From assembly GCA_016219985.1 (NCBI GenBank), contig JACRJO010000036.1:1-64000 (forward strand): 64,000 nucleotides of DNA, read 5' to 3'. Both the position numbers and the translations under genes were made by a program. The DNA comes from Sphingobacteriales bacterium. GTDB lineage: Bacteria; Bacteroidota; Bacteroidia; Chitinophagales; Chitinophagaceae. Positions within the stretch are counted from its first letter, which is position 1; each line of letters opens with the position of its first letter. The notes under the pieces are model-generated. The model worked only from the letters and a program-made list of their open reading frames with translations, ran no database searches and had not been told where the DNA came from. This document shows positions 1 to 8,612 of this stretch, piece by piece.

Positions 1-8
1 ACAGCTTT

Positions 9-335
9 CTGATTAACGGTTGTACGCCGGTCGGGCCTTAACAGCATGGATACTACTATTTGTTGGTACAGCTTATACGAAGCGTTGTGGGGTGGAACGG
101 CATGATACTGTCATGCTGAGTAGCCAGCCCCCGGCTGGCGTACCATAGCATTACTACAGCATCCCGTTTCATATCCAACAAAATACAAACAGGTTCCTGA
201 TTAACGGTTGTACGCCGGTCGGGCCTTAACAACATGGATAATACTATTTGTTGATATTGCTTATACGAAGCACAGTGGGGTGGAAATAATGCCACTGTCA
301 TGCTGAGTAGCCAGCCCCCGGCTGGCGTACCGAAG
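9..335. repeat. Tandem intergenic repeat, two copies of about 140 bp at 187-188 bp spacing
   Basis: Two near-identical blocks lie at about 9-152 and 197-335. Both begin with CTGATTAACGGTTGTACG and both contain the hairpin GCCAGCC-CCC-GGCTGGC (7-bp arms, 3-nt loop). In the second copy the hairpin is flanked by a further inverted pair, TCATGCT and AGCATGA, so the copy can fold into one long stem; the first copy has this outer pair only in part. No credible reading frame is present. It behaves like an intergenic palindromic repeat sitting downstream of the leftward gene at 350-781. Confidence 0.8.
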
Positions 336-349
336 CATGACTTCGTGCA

Positions 350-781
350 CTACAGCGTCAAATGCTTCCTCACCCAGGCCACTTTGGGTTTTAACTCGCT
401 GGTGTATTTATCACCGGTAGCGTAACCCACACTTTTCAGGAAATGATAATAATCGCTCTTCGGGTGCTTTTTCTGCCATTTATCATAGCGCTTGTCCTGC
501 CAGGTTTTGTAATAGGCAATGCAGGCGGAGTCGGATTCGAATTTCTTGCATTTATTTCCCTTTATATAGAAACCAAAGAGATTGTGGTACCGGAGGCAGC
601 ATTTTTTGCACTTCAGGTTACCCGTCTCCTGCATGCACTGGGCCATGACAAAATCAGGATGGCGGATGCCGGCCGCTTTAATAGCATCATACATGGCCTG
701 CATTTTTTCCTTGTCAATTTTCTGGGAAAACCCCTGCTGGAAAGCAAAGAGCAATAAGACAGCAAGCAGTAATTTCTTCAT
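350..781 (-). CDS. Small secreted glucosaminidase-domain protein
   Basis: A 143-aa protein with a clear signal peptide (hydrophobic stretch ending in GFSQ near residue 20). The mature part has the pattern of the FlgJ/LytB-type N-acetylglucosaminidase fold: HPDFVMAQCMQETGN with the candidate catalytic glutamate in QETG, then YHNLFGF matching the family NLFG signature. It therefore probably cleaves peptidoglycan glycan strands in the periplasm or outside the cell. Several extra cysteines (LKCKKCC and two more) could form disulfides. It is shorter than most family members and has no cell-wall-binding repeats. Its promoter would lie between it and the divergent gene at 879. Confidence 0.72.
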   Translation of the reverse strand: MKKLLLAVLLLFAFQQGFSQKIDKEKMQAMYDAIKAAGIRHPDFVMAQCMQETGNLKCKKCCLRYHNLFGFYIKGNKCKKFESDSACIAYYKTWQDKRYDKWQKKHPKSDYYHFLKSVGYATGDKYTSELKPKVAWVRKHLTL

Positions 782-878
782 ACTGGTGTTTTTGGTAAAA
801 TCCTTTTCACGGGTGCCGGAACGTTTTTTAAATATACAAAAACCGCACCCTTTTTACAGATTCCTTTTACTTTGCAGT

Positions 879-1559
879 ATGAGCAGCACGCTGACCCCGG
901 CAATAAGCCCTGAAAAAACCCATCCGGAGAATATCCATCCCTGGCCCCTCCGCCTGGCCGCCCGCTTTATTTCCTATATATTTCACCCGGTATTCCTGCC
1001 GCTTTATGTTATGGCCTTCCTGGTTTTTGAACATCCCTATTTATTCACCGGCTTCGGGCCCCGGGAAAAAGTACTGGTCCTGTTGCAGGCGGTGGCCATG
1101 TACCTCTTCTTTCCCCTTGTCACAGTGCTGTTATTAAAAGCGCTTGGTTTTATTGAATCTGTTCAGCTTAAAAAGCAAAAGGACCGCATCATTCCCCTGA
1201 TCGCCTGTATGATCTGGTATTTTTGGATCTGGAATGTATGGAGAAATTTACCGGAGTACCCGGGGGAAGCAGTCCGGTTTGCCCTCGCGATCTGGATCAG
1301 TTCCTGGGCTGCCCTCATGGCGAATGTGAAAATAAAGATCAGCCTGCATGCGATCTCGGTGGGTATTGCTGCCACGTTTATCCTGCTAATGGCCTTTACC
1401 CAGGCCCTCAATTTCGGGATCTATATTGCCGTTAGTTTATTTATTACCGGGCTGGTCTGCACCGCCCGTTTCCTGGTATCCGATCATACCCAGGCGGAGA
1501 TTTACGGGGGACTGGCCCTGGGAGCTGTGTCAATGATTGTGGCATCTTTCTTTGCGTAG
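879..1559 (+). CDS. PAP2-like multi-pass membrane protein
   Basis: A 226-aa protein with six to seven predicted membrane helices and almost no soluble part. The frame stays open upstream to 582, but that stretch overlaps the opposite-strand gene; the ATG at 879 has a promoter-like box (TACTTTG at 868-874) just before it. SLHAISVG and RFLVSDHTQAEIYGG are spaced like the second and third motifs of the PAP2/lipid phosphatase superfamily (SGH, then R-x5-H-x3-D). The match is loose, so lipid phosphatase activity is an inference from motif placement. Alternative: an uncharacterised Bacteroidota membrane protein with a degenerate PAP2 fold. Confidence 0.62.
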   Translation: MSSTLTPAISPEKTHPENIHPWPLRLAARFISYIFHPVFLPLYVMAFLVFEHPYLFTGFGPREKVLVLLQAVAMYLFFPLVTVLLLKALGFIESVQLKKQKDRIIPLIACMIWYFWIWNVWRNLPEYPGEAVRFALAIWISSWAALMANVKIKISLHAISVGIAATFILLMAFTQALNFGIYIAVSLFITGLVCTARFLVSDHTQAEIYGGLALGAVSMIVASFFA

Positions 1560-1585
1560 AAAATTCCGGCACCTGGTTCCTTTTC

Positions 1586-1700
1586 GGCTTTCCCAGCCGG
1601 GTCTCGCTTCCATACATTTTATTGGGCGACCTTATTGCCGGGTAACAATCCGCTTCATTGGAATTAGCGGACCCGGCGTCACTCTATACGCCGGGTCCCT
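1586..1700. repeat. GC-rich REP-like palindromic repeat cluster
   Basis: The intergenic stretch contains CCCAGCCGGGTCTC and, further on, ACCCGGCGTcactctatACGCCGGGT, a 9-bp-arm hairpin. The same CCGGGTCTC / GACCCGGCGTC words recur in the duplicated block at 18054-18277 and in part near 38320. It separates two convergent genes and may act as a transcription end or mRNA stabiliser. No coding potential seen. Confidence 0.65.
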
Positions 1701-1737
1701 TCCGGGAAACCCGGCCACGAATGAGGAAGGTTGAAAA

Positions 1738-4700
1738 TCACTGCCCCACCAGCTCTGCCGCCCTCGCCGCAATACCGGCCGCCAGTTCAGCTAATTTATC
1801 TTTGGTCCCGCTGAGTTCAAATTTTTGTCTTACCACCCTGTTCTGTTTCAGGTTAATCGTTACCGTTATATTATTTCCGCTAACCCGGTAACGCCCGCTG
1901 AGCGAAAAAGCATCGGGTACATTGGTAGCCGTTACATACACAATCTGGCTGTTACCGCCCCGTGCCGCCAGGTCCGTTAACTGCAGGTTCACCTGTTTAC
2001 TGAGCTCCAGGTCATCATCGGCAACGGCTTCATCACTGTTCTGGAAATTACTGGCGGCAAACAAAGGTTTTTCCTGCGGTAATACAATCCCCGCCAGTAC
2101 CTGCTCATCCACCAGACCAATATTGAAATTCGTGGTGGAAACGATCTGCGGCTCCTGCCTTGCCCCGTTTTCCCTGGAGAGCTCACTGACATTTTTCTCC
2201 GCAGCGGCAAACCAGCGGCCCACATTCAGGTATTTCCCTTCCTCAAGTATATCGGGTTGCTGCTTGATCGCTTTGAGCAGGGAGTAGGTAAGCAGCCCCT
2301 GTGAATAACGGCCCAGCTCATACGCACTCTGGTTACTGGCCGAGGCGGAGAGAATGAACAGGCCCGATTTTTCGTTCAGTTTGTCAATGGCTTTTACCTG
2401 CTGCGCCTGATCATCATTTCTCGCGGCGAGGTAACCCTGGTCACCCGTACCCATCTTTACAAAGTCCTTTATGGCCTGCCCGCTGTTACAGGCATCAAAG
2501 ATCAGGATCCGCTTCTGGGCCTTCAGCGACCGGGGCTGGATCCAGTCGGTCAGTTCCGCTGTGCTGATCCCCGCTTCTTTTACAGCTTCGGCTGCCAGGG
2601 TCCGCGAAGCATCCGCGGTTAAAAAATAAAACTGTTTGCCGGCCCCTTCCATCACCCCATGACCGGCAAAAAAGATCAGCAGGATATCATTGGCCGTCGC
2701 TTTTTTCCCGATCTCGTCGAGGGCTTTTTTGACCTGGTTCTTCTCCGGTAACTGGTAACGGGGGGTAGCCGTAGTCAGCTCATACATAAATACATGTTCC
2801 TTCCCGTCTGTATTCAGCAATTTGCGTGACGCGGCAGCCACCGCGGCAGAAATATCCCGGGCATCCTTGGCCGCATATTTCAGATCCAGTTCATCGCCTT
2901 TATAATCACTTACCCCCACTACCAGGGCGTAGAGATTGGGAGCGGCGGCGGTAGTTTTGCTTTTATCCTCACTCACAATGAGCCCGCGGGAGGAAACCGT
3001 ATTGCCCTCCGTGAAACATTTAATACTCACCTGGTTTTCCTGGCCCTTTATAAACAGGTCACCCAGTTCTTCCCGGCTGATGCTGAGTTCATAGTTCCCG
3101 CCCTTTTTTATTAACTGCGACGGGTTGTAACGTTTTACTTCAATACCGTTGACCAGCAGGATTGTTTCACCTAATCCCCCGCGCCGGGGAGTGATGATAA
3201 AACGATAACCTGTTTCCCCGGGAGATTTGTCCACCACAGGGGTAAGCCCGCAAATATCCAGTTCGGCGAGGGTCCGGCTGCTGACCGTATCTCCCTGCAT
3301 GATCCGGTCCGCCAGCCCGGGTACCCAGAGCTGGTCTTTTACACTTTCCAGTTCGATGATCTCTTTGCCACAGGTAAAATAAAGGTATTTACGGGCGGCT
3401 TCCGTACCGTCAAAGCGGCCCAGGGAATCCATTACGATATAATCCTTTTCACCGGCGATAAAATGGGTATAGACCAGTCCCCCGGTTTTTAAATCATACA
3501 TATCCATTGCCCCGCGGTTGCTGACAATAAACCTGGCGCTATCGGGCAGGAACAACAAAAAATCCCCGTCAAACCGGCCGATGCATTTCCCGTCCGAAAA
3601 CCGCCAGAGCCGGTAGTAATCAGTGTGAAAGCTGGCAAGGTATTCCCCGCCAGGCGACAGGATGACCTGCCGGAAATAACGGTCCTGTTCCGTTAACAGG
3701 CTGCTGTTATCCGGGCTGAAAACCAGTACGGGTTTCCCGGAAGGGAAATCCGACCGGTAAATTCGTCTGCTCGTGTCCGTTATCATCAGGACCTTCTCTT
3801 TTTCATTCAGCCAGCCCGCCCGGGATACCGGCAGGCTGTCAATTATAAACGCAGGCGCAGCCCGGGCAGTGTCCCCCCGCTGAACGCGAAAGGCCTTCAG
3901 TACTTTGTCGGTGCAGAACAGGTATTCATCATCCGTGGAGAAAAACAGGCTGGCCGGAAAGGATGTACTGATGGGAAACTGGCTGACCAGAGTACCGGAA
4001 TCAGCATCCGTTACCCGGAGCAACCCCTCAACTACTTCGGCCAGGTATTTCCCGGTATTGCTGATCACGGGTTTATTGAACAGGGATCCGCTGGTTGTCT
4101 TAGTGATCCGGGTATTTTGCGCCAGGTTCAGCAGGGACAGGGTTTGACCGCCATAACTCAGGAGCTGGCGGCCATCCCTGCTCAGCTCCAGGCTGGCATC
4201 GACGACGCCGGCATCCGCGCTGGTTTCCGCCAGCAGCTCGCCATCCGGCAGGCTCCATATCTTAAGCCTGTTGTCTGTACCGGCAGTAAAAAGCAGCGAA
4301 TCGTTATTACTAAATACGGCGCTGGTGGCCCAGTCGTCATGCCCGTTTATATTCAGGGCTATTTTCCCGGTAAACAGGTCGATCAGTTTTATGCGTCCAT
4401 CCCGGTAAGTATGCGCGGCAAAGCGCCCGCTCCGGGACAGGGAGACCGAGGTGATCTTTTCATTATGCAGGCCGAAAAAGAAATCCAGTTTTCCCGATCG
4501 CAGGTCCCAGCTGCTGACATCATTATCATAAGATCCCAGCAGGACCTTCCCTGTTTTCTTCAATACCGAAATATAATAAAGATCATCTTTATGCCCTTTC
4601 AGTTCGTATTGAAGCTGGCCCCCGGGATAATTCCAGATACGGGCTGTATTGTCAAAGGAAATACTGATCAGCTGGCGGCCATCCGGTGAAAAACGGAGTT

Positions 4701-5556
4701 TGGTGACCCAGTCGCGGTGCCCGGCCAGCGTTTGAAGGCCCTTCCCGGTTTGGATATCCCAGATCCGGATGCTGTTATCACTGGCAGCAGTCAGTACTTT
4801 TTTAGAATCCGGGCTGAAGACCGCGTCAAAGACAGATTTTGTATGGCCTTCAAAAGATTTCAGCAATTTCCCGCTTCCCGGGTCCCATAACCGGGCAGTA
4901 TTGTCCCAGGAACCACTGAGCAGTTGTTCATCATTGGCAGAAATCTCAATGGAATGTACTTTATCCGTATGTCCCTTTAATATCCTGTAAGGCTGATCTG
5001 CAAAAGGGACCAGGTAAATATCTTTTTCCGCGGCCATGGCAAACCAGGACCCTTTATGGGCGAATTCCAGTTTGCCGATATACCCCCCATTGGTCTGAAT
5101 GACCCGGAGGGGTTCCCAGGTTTTCAAATCCCAGAGCACCACGGTACCCGACTGATCACCGGAAAGCATCCGGCTCCCGTCTGCATTGATGGCCAGGGCA
5201 CAAATTGCCGTTTGGTGCAGGGACAGGGTTTTGAACAAGCGCCCTGTTTCCAGGTCCCAGACCCTGAGTTCATGATCCATACTGGCAGAAACAAGATAAC
5301 GGGCATCGGCGGTCAGCCCCAGTTCCACGGCACCCGGGTGATTAAAGGTCTGGATCAGTTTTCCCGACGCCACATCCCAGAACTTTACCATACCATCGAG
5401 ATCGGTGCTGGCCAGGTATTTTTCATCCCGGCTCAGCAACATCTCCTGTAATTTATTGGTACTGGAAACCGGCAATACCAGCCGGGGTTGCTGGGCAATA
5501 CCCCGCAGGCTGCCAAGCAGTAATAAACCGGTCAGCCATAAACTCCTTACTTGCAT
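1738..5556 (-). CDS. Exported WD40-repeat protein with C-terminal caspase (C14) domain
   Basis: A 1272-aa protein. The start chosen is the ATG at 5556, which gives a proper signal peptide ending in GIAQQ; an upstream GTG adds nine unlikely residues. Residues of about 30-450 form successive WD40 blades (repeated LRVWDL, ARLWDP, IRIWDI, ARIWNY strands with GH before them). A second, more diverged beta-propeller-like stretch follows to about 780, then a linker. From about 900 to 1140 there is a caspase/metacaspase domain: LYALVVGVSDY at its start, catalytic His966 in FFAGHG and Cys1023 in FDACNSG, so the dyad is intact. A small beta-rich domain closes the protein. WD40-caspase fusions are known in bacteria and are suspected of regulated proteolysis or cell death; the substrate is unknown. 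The signal peptide places this one outside the cytoplasm, which is unusual for a defence caspase. It stands alone, convergent with the gene at 879. Confidence 0.88.
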   Translation of the reverse strand: MQVRSLWLTGLLLLGSLRGIAQQPRLVLPVSSTNKLQEMLLSRDEKYLASTDLDGMVKFWDVASGKLIQTFNHPGAVELGLTADARYLVSASMDHELRVWDLETGRLFKTLSLHQTAICALAINADGSRMLSGDQSGTVVLWDLKTWEPLRVIQTNGGYIGKLEFAHKGSWFAMAAEKDIYLVPFADQPYRILKGHTDKVHSIEISANDEQLLSGSWDNTARLWDPGSGKLLKSFEGHTKSVFDAVFSPDSKKVLTAASDNSIRIWDIQTGKGLQTLAGHRDWVTKLRFSPDGRQLISISFDNTARIWNYPGGQLQYELKGHKDDLYYISVLKKTGKVLLGSYDNDVSSWDLRSGKLDFFFGLHNEKITSVSLSRSGRFAAHTYRDGRIKLIDLFTGKIALNINGHDDWATSAVFSNNDSLLFTAGTDNRLKIWSLPDGELLAETSADAGVVDASLELSRDGRQLLSYGGQTLSLLNLAQNTRITKTTSGSLFNKPVISNTGKYLAEVVEGLLRVTDADSGTLVSQFPISTSFPASLFFSTDDEYLFCTDKVLKAFRVQRGDTARAAPAFIIDSLPVSRAGWLNEKEKVLMITDTSRRIYRSDFPSGKPVLVFSPDNSSLLTEQDRYFRQVILSPGGEYLASFHTDYYRLWRFSDGKCIGRFDGDFLLFLPDSARFIVSNRGAMDMYDLKTGGLVYTHFIAGEKDYIVMDSLGRFDGTEAARKYLYFTCGKEIIELESVKDQLWVPGLADRIMQGDTVSSRTLAELDICGLTPVVDKSPGETGYRFIITPRRGGLGETILLVNGIEVKRYNPSQLIKKGGNYELSISREELGDLFIKGQENQVSIKCFTEGNTVSSRGLIVSEDKSKTTAAAPNLYALVVGVSDYKGDELDLKYAAKDARDISAAVAAASRKLLNTDGKEHVFMYELTTATPRYQLPEKNQVKKALDEIGKKATANDILLIFFAGHGVMEGAGKQFYFLTADASRTLAAEAVKEAGISTAELTDWIQPRSLKAQKRILIFDACNSGQAIKDFVKMGTGDQGYLAARNDDQAQQVKAIDKLNEKSGLFILSASASNQSAYELGRYSQGLLTYSLLKAIKQQPDILEEGKYLNVGRWFAAAEKNVSELSRENGARQEPQIVSTTNFNIGLVDEQVLAGIVLPQEKPLFAASNFQNSDEAVADDDLELSKQVNLQLTDLAARGGNSQIVYVTATNVPDAFSLSGRYRVSGNNITVTINLKQNRVVRQKFELSGTKDKLAELAAGIAARAAELVGQ

Positions 5557-5758
5557 CTCAGAAACTTTTTGAAAAATTACCACTATAATCCCGGTTACAC
5601 GTACCCACTCCCGGGTAAATTCGTCCCAATCACCGGGCCCCTCGCAGAAAAAAAACGGGTTTGCCGGGAAAAATAATCCAAAAAATATTAGTTTTTATTT
5701 GCTAAATGTTTTAGTTTTGACTGTTAATTAGTTTTTTATCACCGGAACAACGATCCGC

Positions 5759-5766
5759 TAACTTTG
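5759..5766 (+). promoter_or_regulatory. Bacteroidota -7 box for recA
   Basis: TAACTTTG is an exact TAnnTTTG match ending four bases before the ATG at 5771. No convincing -33 TTTG lies 20 nt upstream (the stretch is a run of T). If transcription starts about four bases after the box, the mRNA begins at or beside the first ATG; translation could instead use the ATG at 5798. Confidence 0.55.
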
Positions 5767-5770
5767 ATAC

Positions 5771-6802
5771 ATGGCAAAAACAGAAAAAACAACCGATATG
5801 TCAGCAAATACTGAAAAACTGAAAGCGCTCAAGCTTACAATGGATAAGATTGAGAAAGACTATGGGAAGGGCAGTGTGATGATGATGAATGAAAAATCCG
5901 GGCTGGAAATGGAAGTCATCTCCACCGGTTCTATCGGGCTGGATGTGGCCCTGGGTATCGGGGGTCTTCCCCGCGGCCGGGTCGTTGAGATCTACGGGCC
6001 GGAGTCTTCCGGTAAAACCACTATCGCCACCCATGTGATCGCGGAAGCGCAGAAAAAAGGCGGAATGTGCGCCATTATCGATGCGGAACATGCATTTGAC
6101 AGCAATTATGCCAAGAAACTCGGGGTGGACGTGGATAACCTGCTGATCTCCCAGCCTGACTATGGCGAGCAGGCCCTGGAAATTGCGGACCGCCTGATCC
6201 TTTCCGGCGCCCTGGACGTTGTGGTGATCGACTCTGTGGCTGCCCTGGTTCCCAAGAGTGAACTGGAAGGGGAAATGGGTGACAGCAAAATGGGTCTCCA
6301 TGCCCGCCTGATGAGCCAGGCCCTGCGGAAACTGACCGCTACGATCGCCAAAACAAATACCATCTGTATTTTCATTAACCAGTTACGGGAAAAGATCGGG
6401 GTGATGTTTGGCAATCCCGAAACTACTACCGGTGGTAATGCTTTAAAATTCTATGCCTCCGTGCGCCTGGATATCCGCCGCACCCAGCAGGTAAAAGACG
6501 GAGATGAAGCGATTGGTAACCACGTAAAAGTGAAAGTGGTGAAGAACAAAGTAGCGCCTCCTTTCCGCGCGGCTGAGTTTGATATCATCTTTGGGGAAGG
6601 TATTTCCAAAAACGGGGAGATCATTGATATGGGTACCGAGCTGGGTATTGTACAAAAAAGCGGCAGCTGGTACAGTTACAATAATGATAAACTGGGACAG
6701 GGCCGTGATTCTGTAAAGCAGTTACTGGTGGACAATCCTGAACTGGCTAAAGAAATTGAAGGCAAGATCAGGGAAAAGATCAAGGAGATGCAAACGGCCT
6801 GA
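5771..6802 (+). CDS. recA: Recombinase RecA
   Basis: A 343-aa protein, the usual RecA length. It binds single-stranded DNA and ATP, drives strand exchange, and promotes LexA-type self-cleavage. The Walker A motif GPESSGKTT is in the first quarter, followed by VIDSVAALVPKSELEGEMG, the L2-region sequence and INQLREKIGVMFGNPETTTGG. Most Bacteroidota RecA proteins begin with a sequence like MSANTEKLKALKLTMDKIEKD, so the ATG at 5798 (residue 10 here) is a serious alternative start. It is single-gene, with its own promoter box and a strong terminator downstream. Confidence 0.97.
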   Translation: MAKTEKTTDMSANTEKLKALKLTMDKIEKDYGKGSVMMMNEKSGLEMEVISTGSIGLDVALGIGGLPRGRVVEIYGPESSGKTTIATHVIAEAQKKGGMCAIIDAEHAFDSNYAKKLGVDVDNLLISQPDYGEQALEIADRLILSGALDVVVIDSVAALVPKSELEGEMGDSKMGLHARLMSQALRKLTATIAKTNTICIFINQLREKIGVMFGNPETTTGGNALKFYASVRLDIRRTQQVKDGDEAIGNHVKVKVVKNKVAPPFRAAEFDIIFGEGISKNGEIIDMGTELGIVQKSGSWYSYNNDKLGQGRDSVKQLLVDNPELAKEIEGKIREKIKEMQTA

Positions 6803-6842
6803 ACCTGATTTTCTATAAATTTAATGGGTTAGTAAGTTAAGC

Positions 6843-6874
6843 GGCTGTATCAAGGTACAGCCCTTTTCTTTTTC
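6843..6874 (+). terminator. Rho-independent terminator of recA
   Basis: GGCTGTA-tcaagg-TACAGCC forms a perfect 7-bp stem followed directly by TTTTCTTTTT. Confidence 0.88.
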
Positions 6875-6985
6875 GGCCCTGCCGGTTAATGTTACCCGGC
6901 AAGACATAATCATACCACCTCTTATTGCCCGTCCCCCAGTCATATCCCAAAGTCTTCACAAATATTTTACATTTTAAAACTTAAT

Positions 6986-7009
6986 CAATGTTTAAACATT
7001 GTATATTTG
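6986..7009 (+). promoter_or_regulatory. 16-bp perfect palindrome abutting a TAnnTTTG promoter box
   Basis: CAATGTTTAAACATTG (6986-7001) is a perfect palindrome, and TATATTTG (7002-7009), an exact -7 box, begins at the very next base. A repressor bound there would block the spacer between the -33 and -7 elements. The size and symmetry suit a MarR- or TetR-type dimer, but no such regulator is encoded beside it. It should control the pair of genes at 7058 and 7978. Confidence 0.7.
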
Positions 7010-7057
7010 TGCTGCCCTCCGCAACCAAAAGCCGGGGCGCTTCGTTTAAACCTCTGT

Positions 7058-7948
7058 ATGAATAAGGAACCCTTTTCAAAAAAACCGGTCCACCTGCTGG
7101 CTGCAGCAGGCCTGCTTATTTCCTTTTTCCTTCCCTGGGTAAATTGGGATGGAGCAAAACTGGCGGGAACCGGGCTCCCGTCCGGCCGTTTTTTTTCGGT
7201 CTCTTCCGCCTCTTATGGGCTCGATAATCCTTACCCGCAGCTCAGTTTTACGTTTACCATTTTCTGGCTGATCCCGGTATTTACCCTGCTGGCAGTCCTG
7301 CTGTACCTGAAGGGAAAGCAACAGCCCCTGCCGGCATGGATCGCTTCCGCTCTTTCCCTTTCCCTGGTTACCGTGTATATCGCATTCAGTCATACCCTCC
7401 TGGACCTGGGCGCCGGAAGCAGCCTGCCCGGCCTCCTGCTGACCGGCTTGTATATACAGGCGCTTTCCGCTCTTGTTTTTGCACTGACCGCCCGCCCGGG
7501 AGCTTTGTTAAAAAAAGCGTGCTGGATCCTGGTTGGTCCGGTATTCGCATTTGGAACGTACAGCTATATCAAAAACAAGTTAGAAAGCGCTACTTTTTCC
7601 AATACCAATTCCAGCAGGGCGGAGTACACGGTAAATGCGGTTGATCTTATCCGTGAGTTCGCAGGAAATGACAGTGCGGCCAATAAAAAATATACAGATA
7701 AAATACTGCTGGTGAATGGCCGGGTAGCCGAACTGGAACCGGCGGACAGCAGTATCAATGTTAAGTTCATTGACAGCGCTTCCGGCTCTTATGCCATCTT
7801 CGACTTCCAGGCCGAAGATGTGGCCGGGGCCAAAAAACTGGCGGTGGGTGATTCTGTCTCGGTCAAAGCCTCCTGCAGCGGCGGTATTTTCAGCCGCCTC
7901 CGGAAGGCCACGGTTATCACTTTTAAACGGTCGGCCATTATTAAATAA
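7058..7948 (+). CDS. Membrane protein with C-terminal OB-fold (tRNA_anti-like) domain
   Basis: A 296-aa protein starting at the ATG at 7058; an upstream TTG in frame overlaps the promoter box. Five hydrophobic segments occupy residues of about 10-190 (the first ends in SFFLPWVNW). The soluble tail of about 100 residues has the layout of the tRNA_anti-like OB-fold domain found in many Bacteroidota envelope proteins (EFAGNDSAANKKYTDK, then VNGRVAELE, and VGDSVSVKASCSGG). The function is unknown. It lies 29 nt before a YceI gene and shares the palindrome-controlled promoter, so the two probably act together at the envelope. Confidence 0.7.
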   Translation: MNKEPFSKKPVHLLAAAGLLISFFLPWVNWDGAKLAGTGLPSGRFFSVSSASYGLDNPYPQLSFTFTIFWLIPVFTLLAVLLYLKGKQQPLPAWIASALSLSLVTVYIAFSHTLLDLGAGSSLPGLLLTGLYIQALSALVFALTARPGALLKKACWILVGPVFAFGTYSYIKNKLESATFSNTNSSRAEYTVNAVDLIREFAGNDSAANKKYTDKILLVNGRVAELEPADSSINVKFIDSASGSYAIFDFQAEDVAGAKKLAVGDSVSVKASCSGGIFSRLRKATVITFKRSAIIK

Positions 7949-7977
7949 TGTCATCAAATTAAACAAAAACTATACAC

Positions 7978-8523
7978 ATGAAAAAAACGTTCCTGATCCT
8001 CTCCCTCGTTACCATGTCGGCCCTGGCATTTGCCCAGACTAAAAAAACGACTTCCGCCACCGTGTCTTTTGACGCCAGCACTCCCAAAGACGCCCTGCCC
8101 AAAGCAGATAACAAGACCGTGGTGGGTGAAGTGAATACAAAGACCGGTGAAATTGGTTTTGAAGCGGCAGTTAAGAATTTTGCTTTTACAAATGAAATGA
8201 TCCAGAATCATTTCAACGGTGAAAAATGGATGAATTCCGCCAAATTCCCCGTATTCACTTTTACAGGCAAGATCACTGATCTTTCTAAAATAAAATTTGA
8301 CAAAGCCGGCAATTATACCGTGCCCGTATCCGGGGAGCTGACCGTACGCGACGTGACCAAACCACTCAGCACGACGGCTACCTTTGAAGTAAAGGCCGGT
8401 TCGCTGATTGCCAGCACTTCTTTCAGCATCAAACTGGCTGACTATGGCATCACAGGCGCCCCGATCGAAGCGGGCAAAATTGCCCCGGAACCGAAGATCA
8501 CCGTCTCCGCAGAACTGAAATAA
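7978..8523 (+). CDS. YceI-family periplasmic lipid-binding protein
   Basis: A 181-aa protein with a signal peptide (MKKTFLILSLVTMSALAFA). The mature part fits the YceI beta-barrel family: VSFDASTPKDALPKADNKTV, a central block with EMIQNHFNGEKWMNSAKFP, then the conserved TVRDVTKPLSTTATFEVKA. YceI proteins bind isoprenoid-like or long amphipathic ligands in a lipocalin-type pocket; the ligand here cannot be read. It is the second gene of the 7058-8523 unit and is followed by a strong terminator. A second, lipidated YceI-like protein is encoded at 50883. Confidence 0.88.
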   Translation: MKKTFLILSLVTMSALAFAQTKKTTSATVSFDASTPKDALPKADNKTVVGEVNTKTGEIGFEAAVKNFAFTNEMIQNHFNGEKWMNSAKFPVFTFTGKITDLSKIKFDKAGNYTVPVSGELTVRDVTKPLSTTATFEVKAGSLIASTSFSIKLADYGITGAPIEAGKIAPEPKITVSAELK

Positions 8524-8546
8524 TCAGTGTCCCTTTTATATAGATC

Positions 8547-8580
8547 AAAGGCCGTATTGAAACCGATACGGCCTTTTTTT
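8547..8580 (+). terminator. Rho-independent terminator after the YceI gene
   Basis: AAGGCCGTAT and ATACGGCCTT pair perfectly over 10 bp around an 8-nt loop and run into seven T. Confidence 0.9.
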
Positions 8581-8612
8581 ATGGGCGCCGTATTTTGAAT
8601 TAATTTTATTGC

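Noticed and set aside
56..301. An 81-codon minus-strand frame in the left repeat
   Set aside because: It is made of the tandem repeat itself and has no start context or recognisable protein features.
582..878. N-terminal extension of the PAP2-like gene
   Set aside because: The stretch is antisense to the glucosaminidase gene and a promoter-like box plus ATG occurs at 879.
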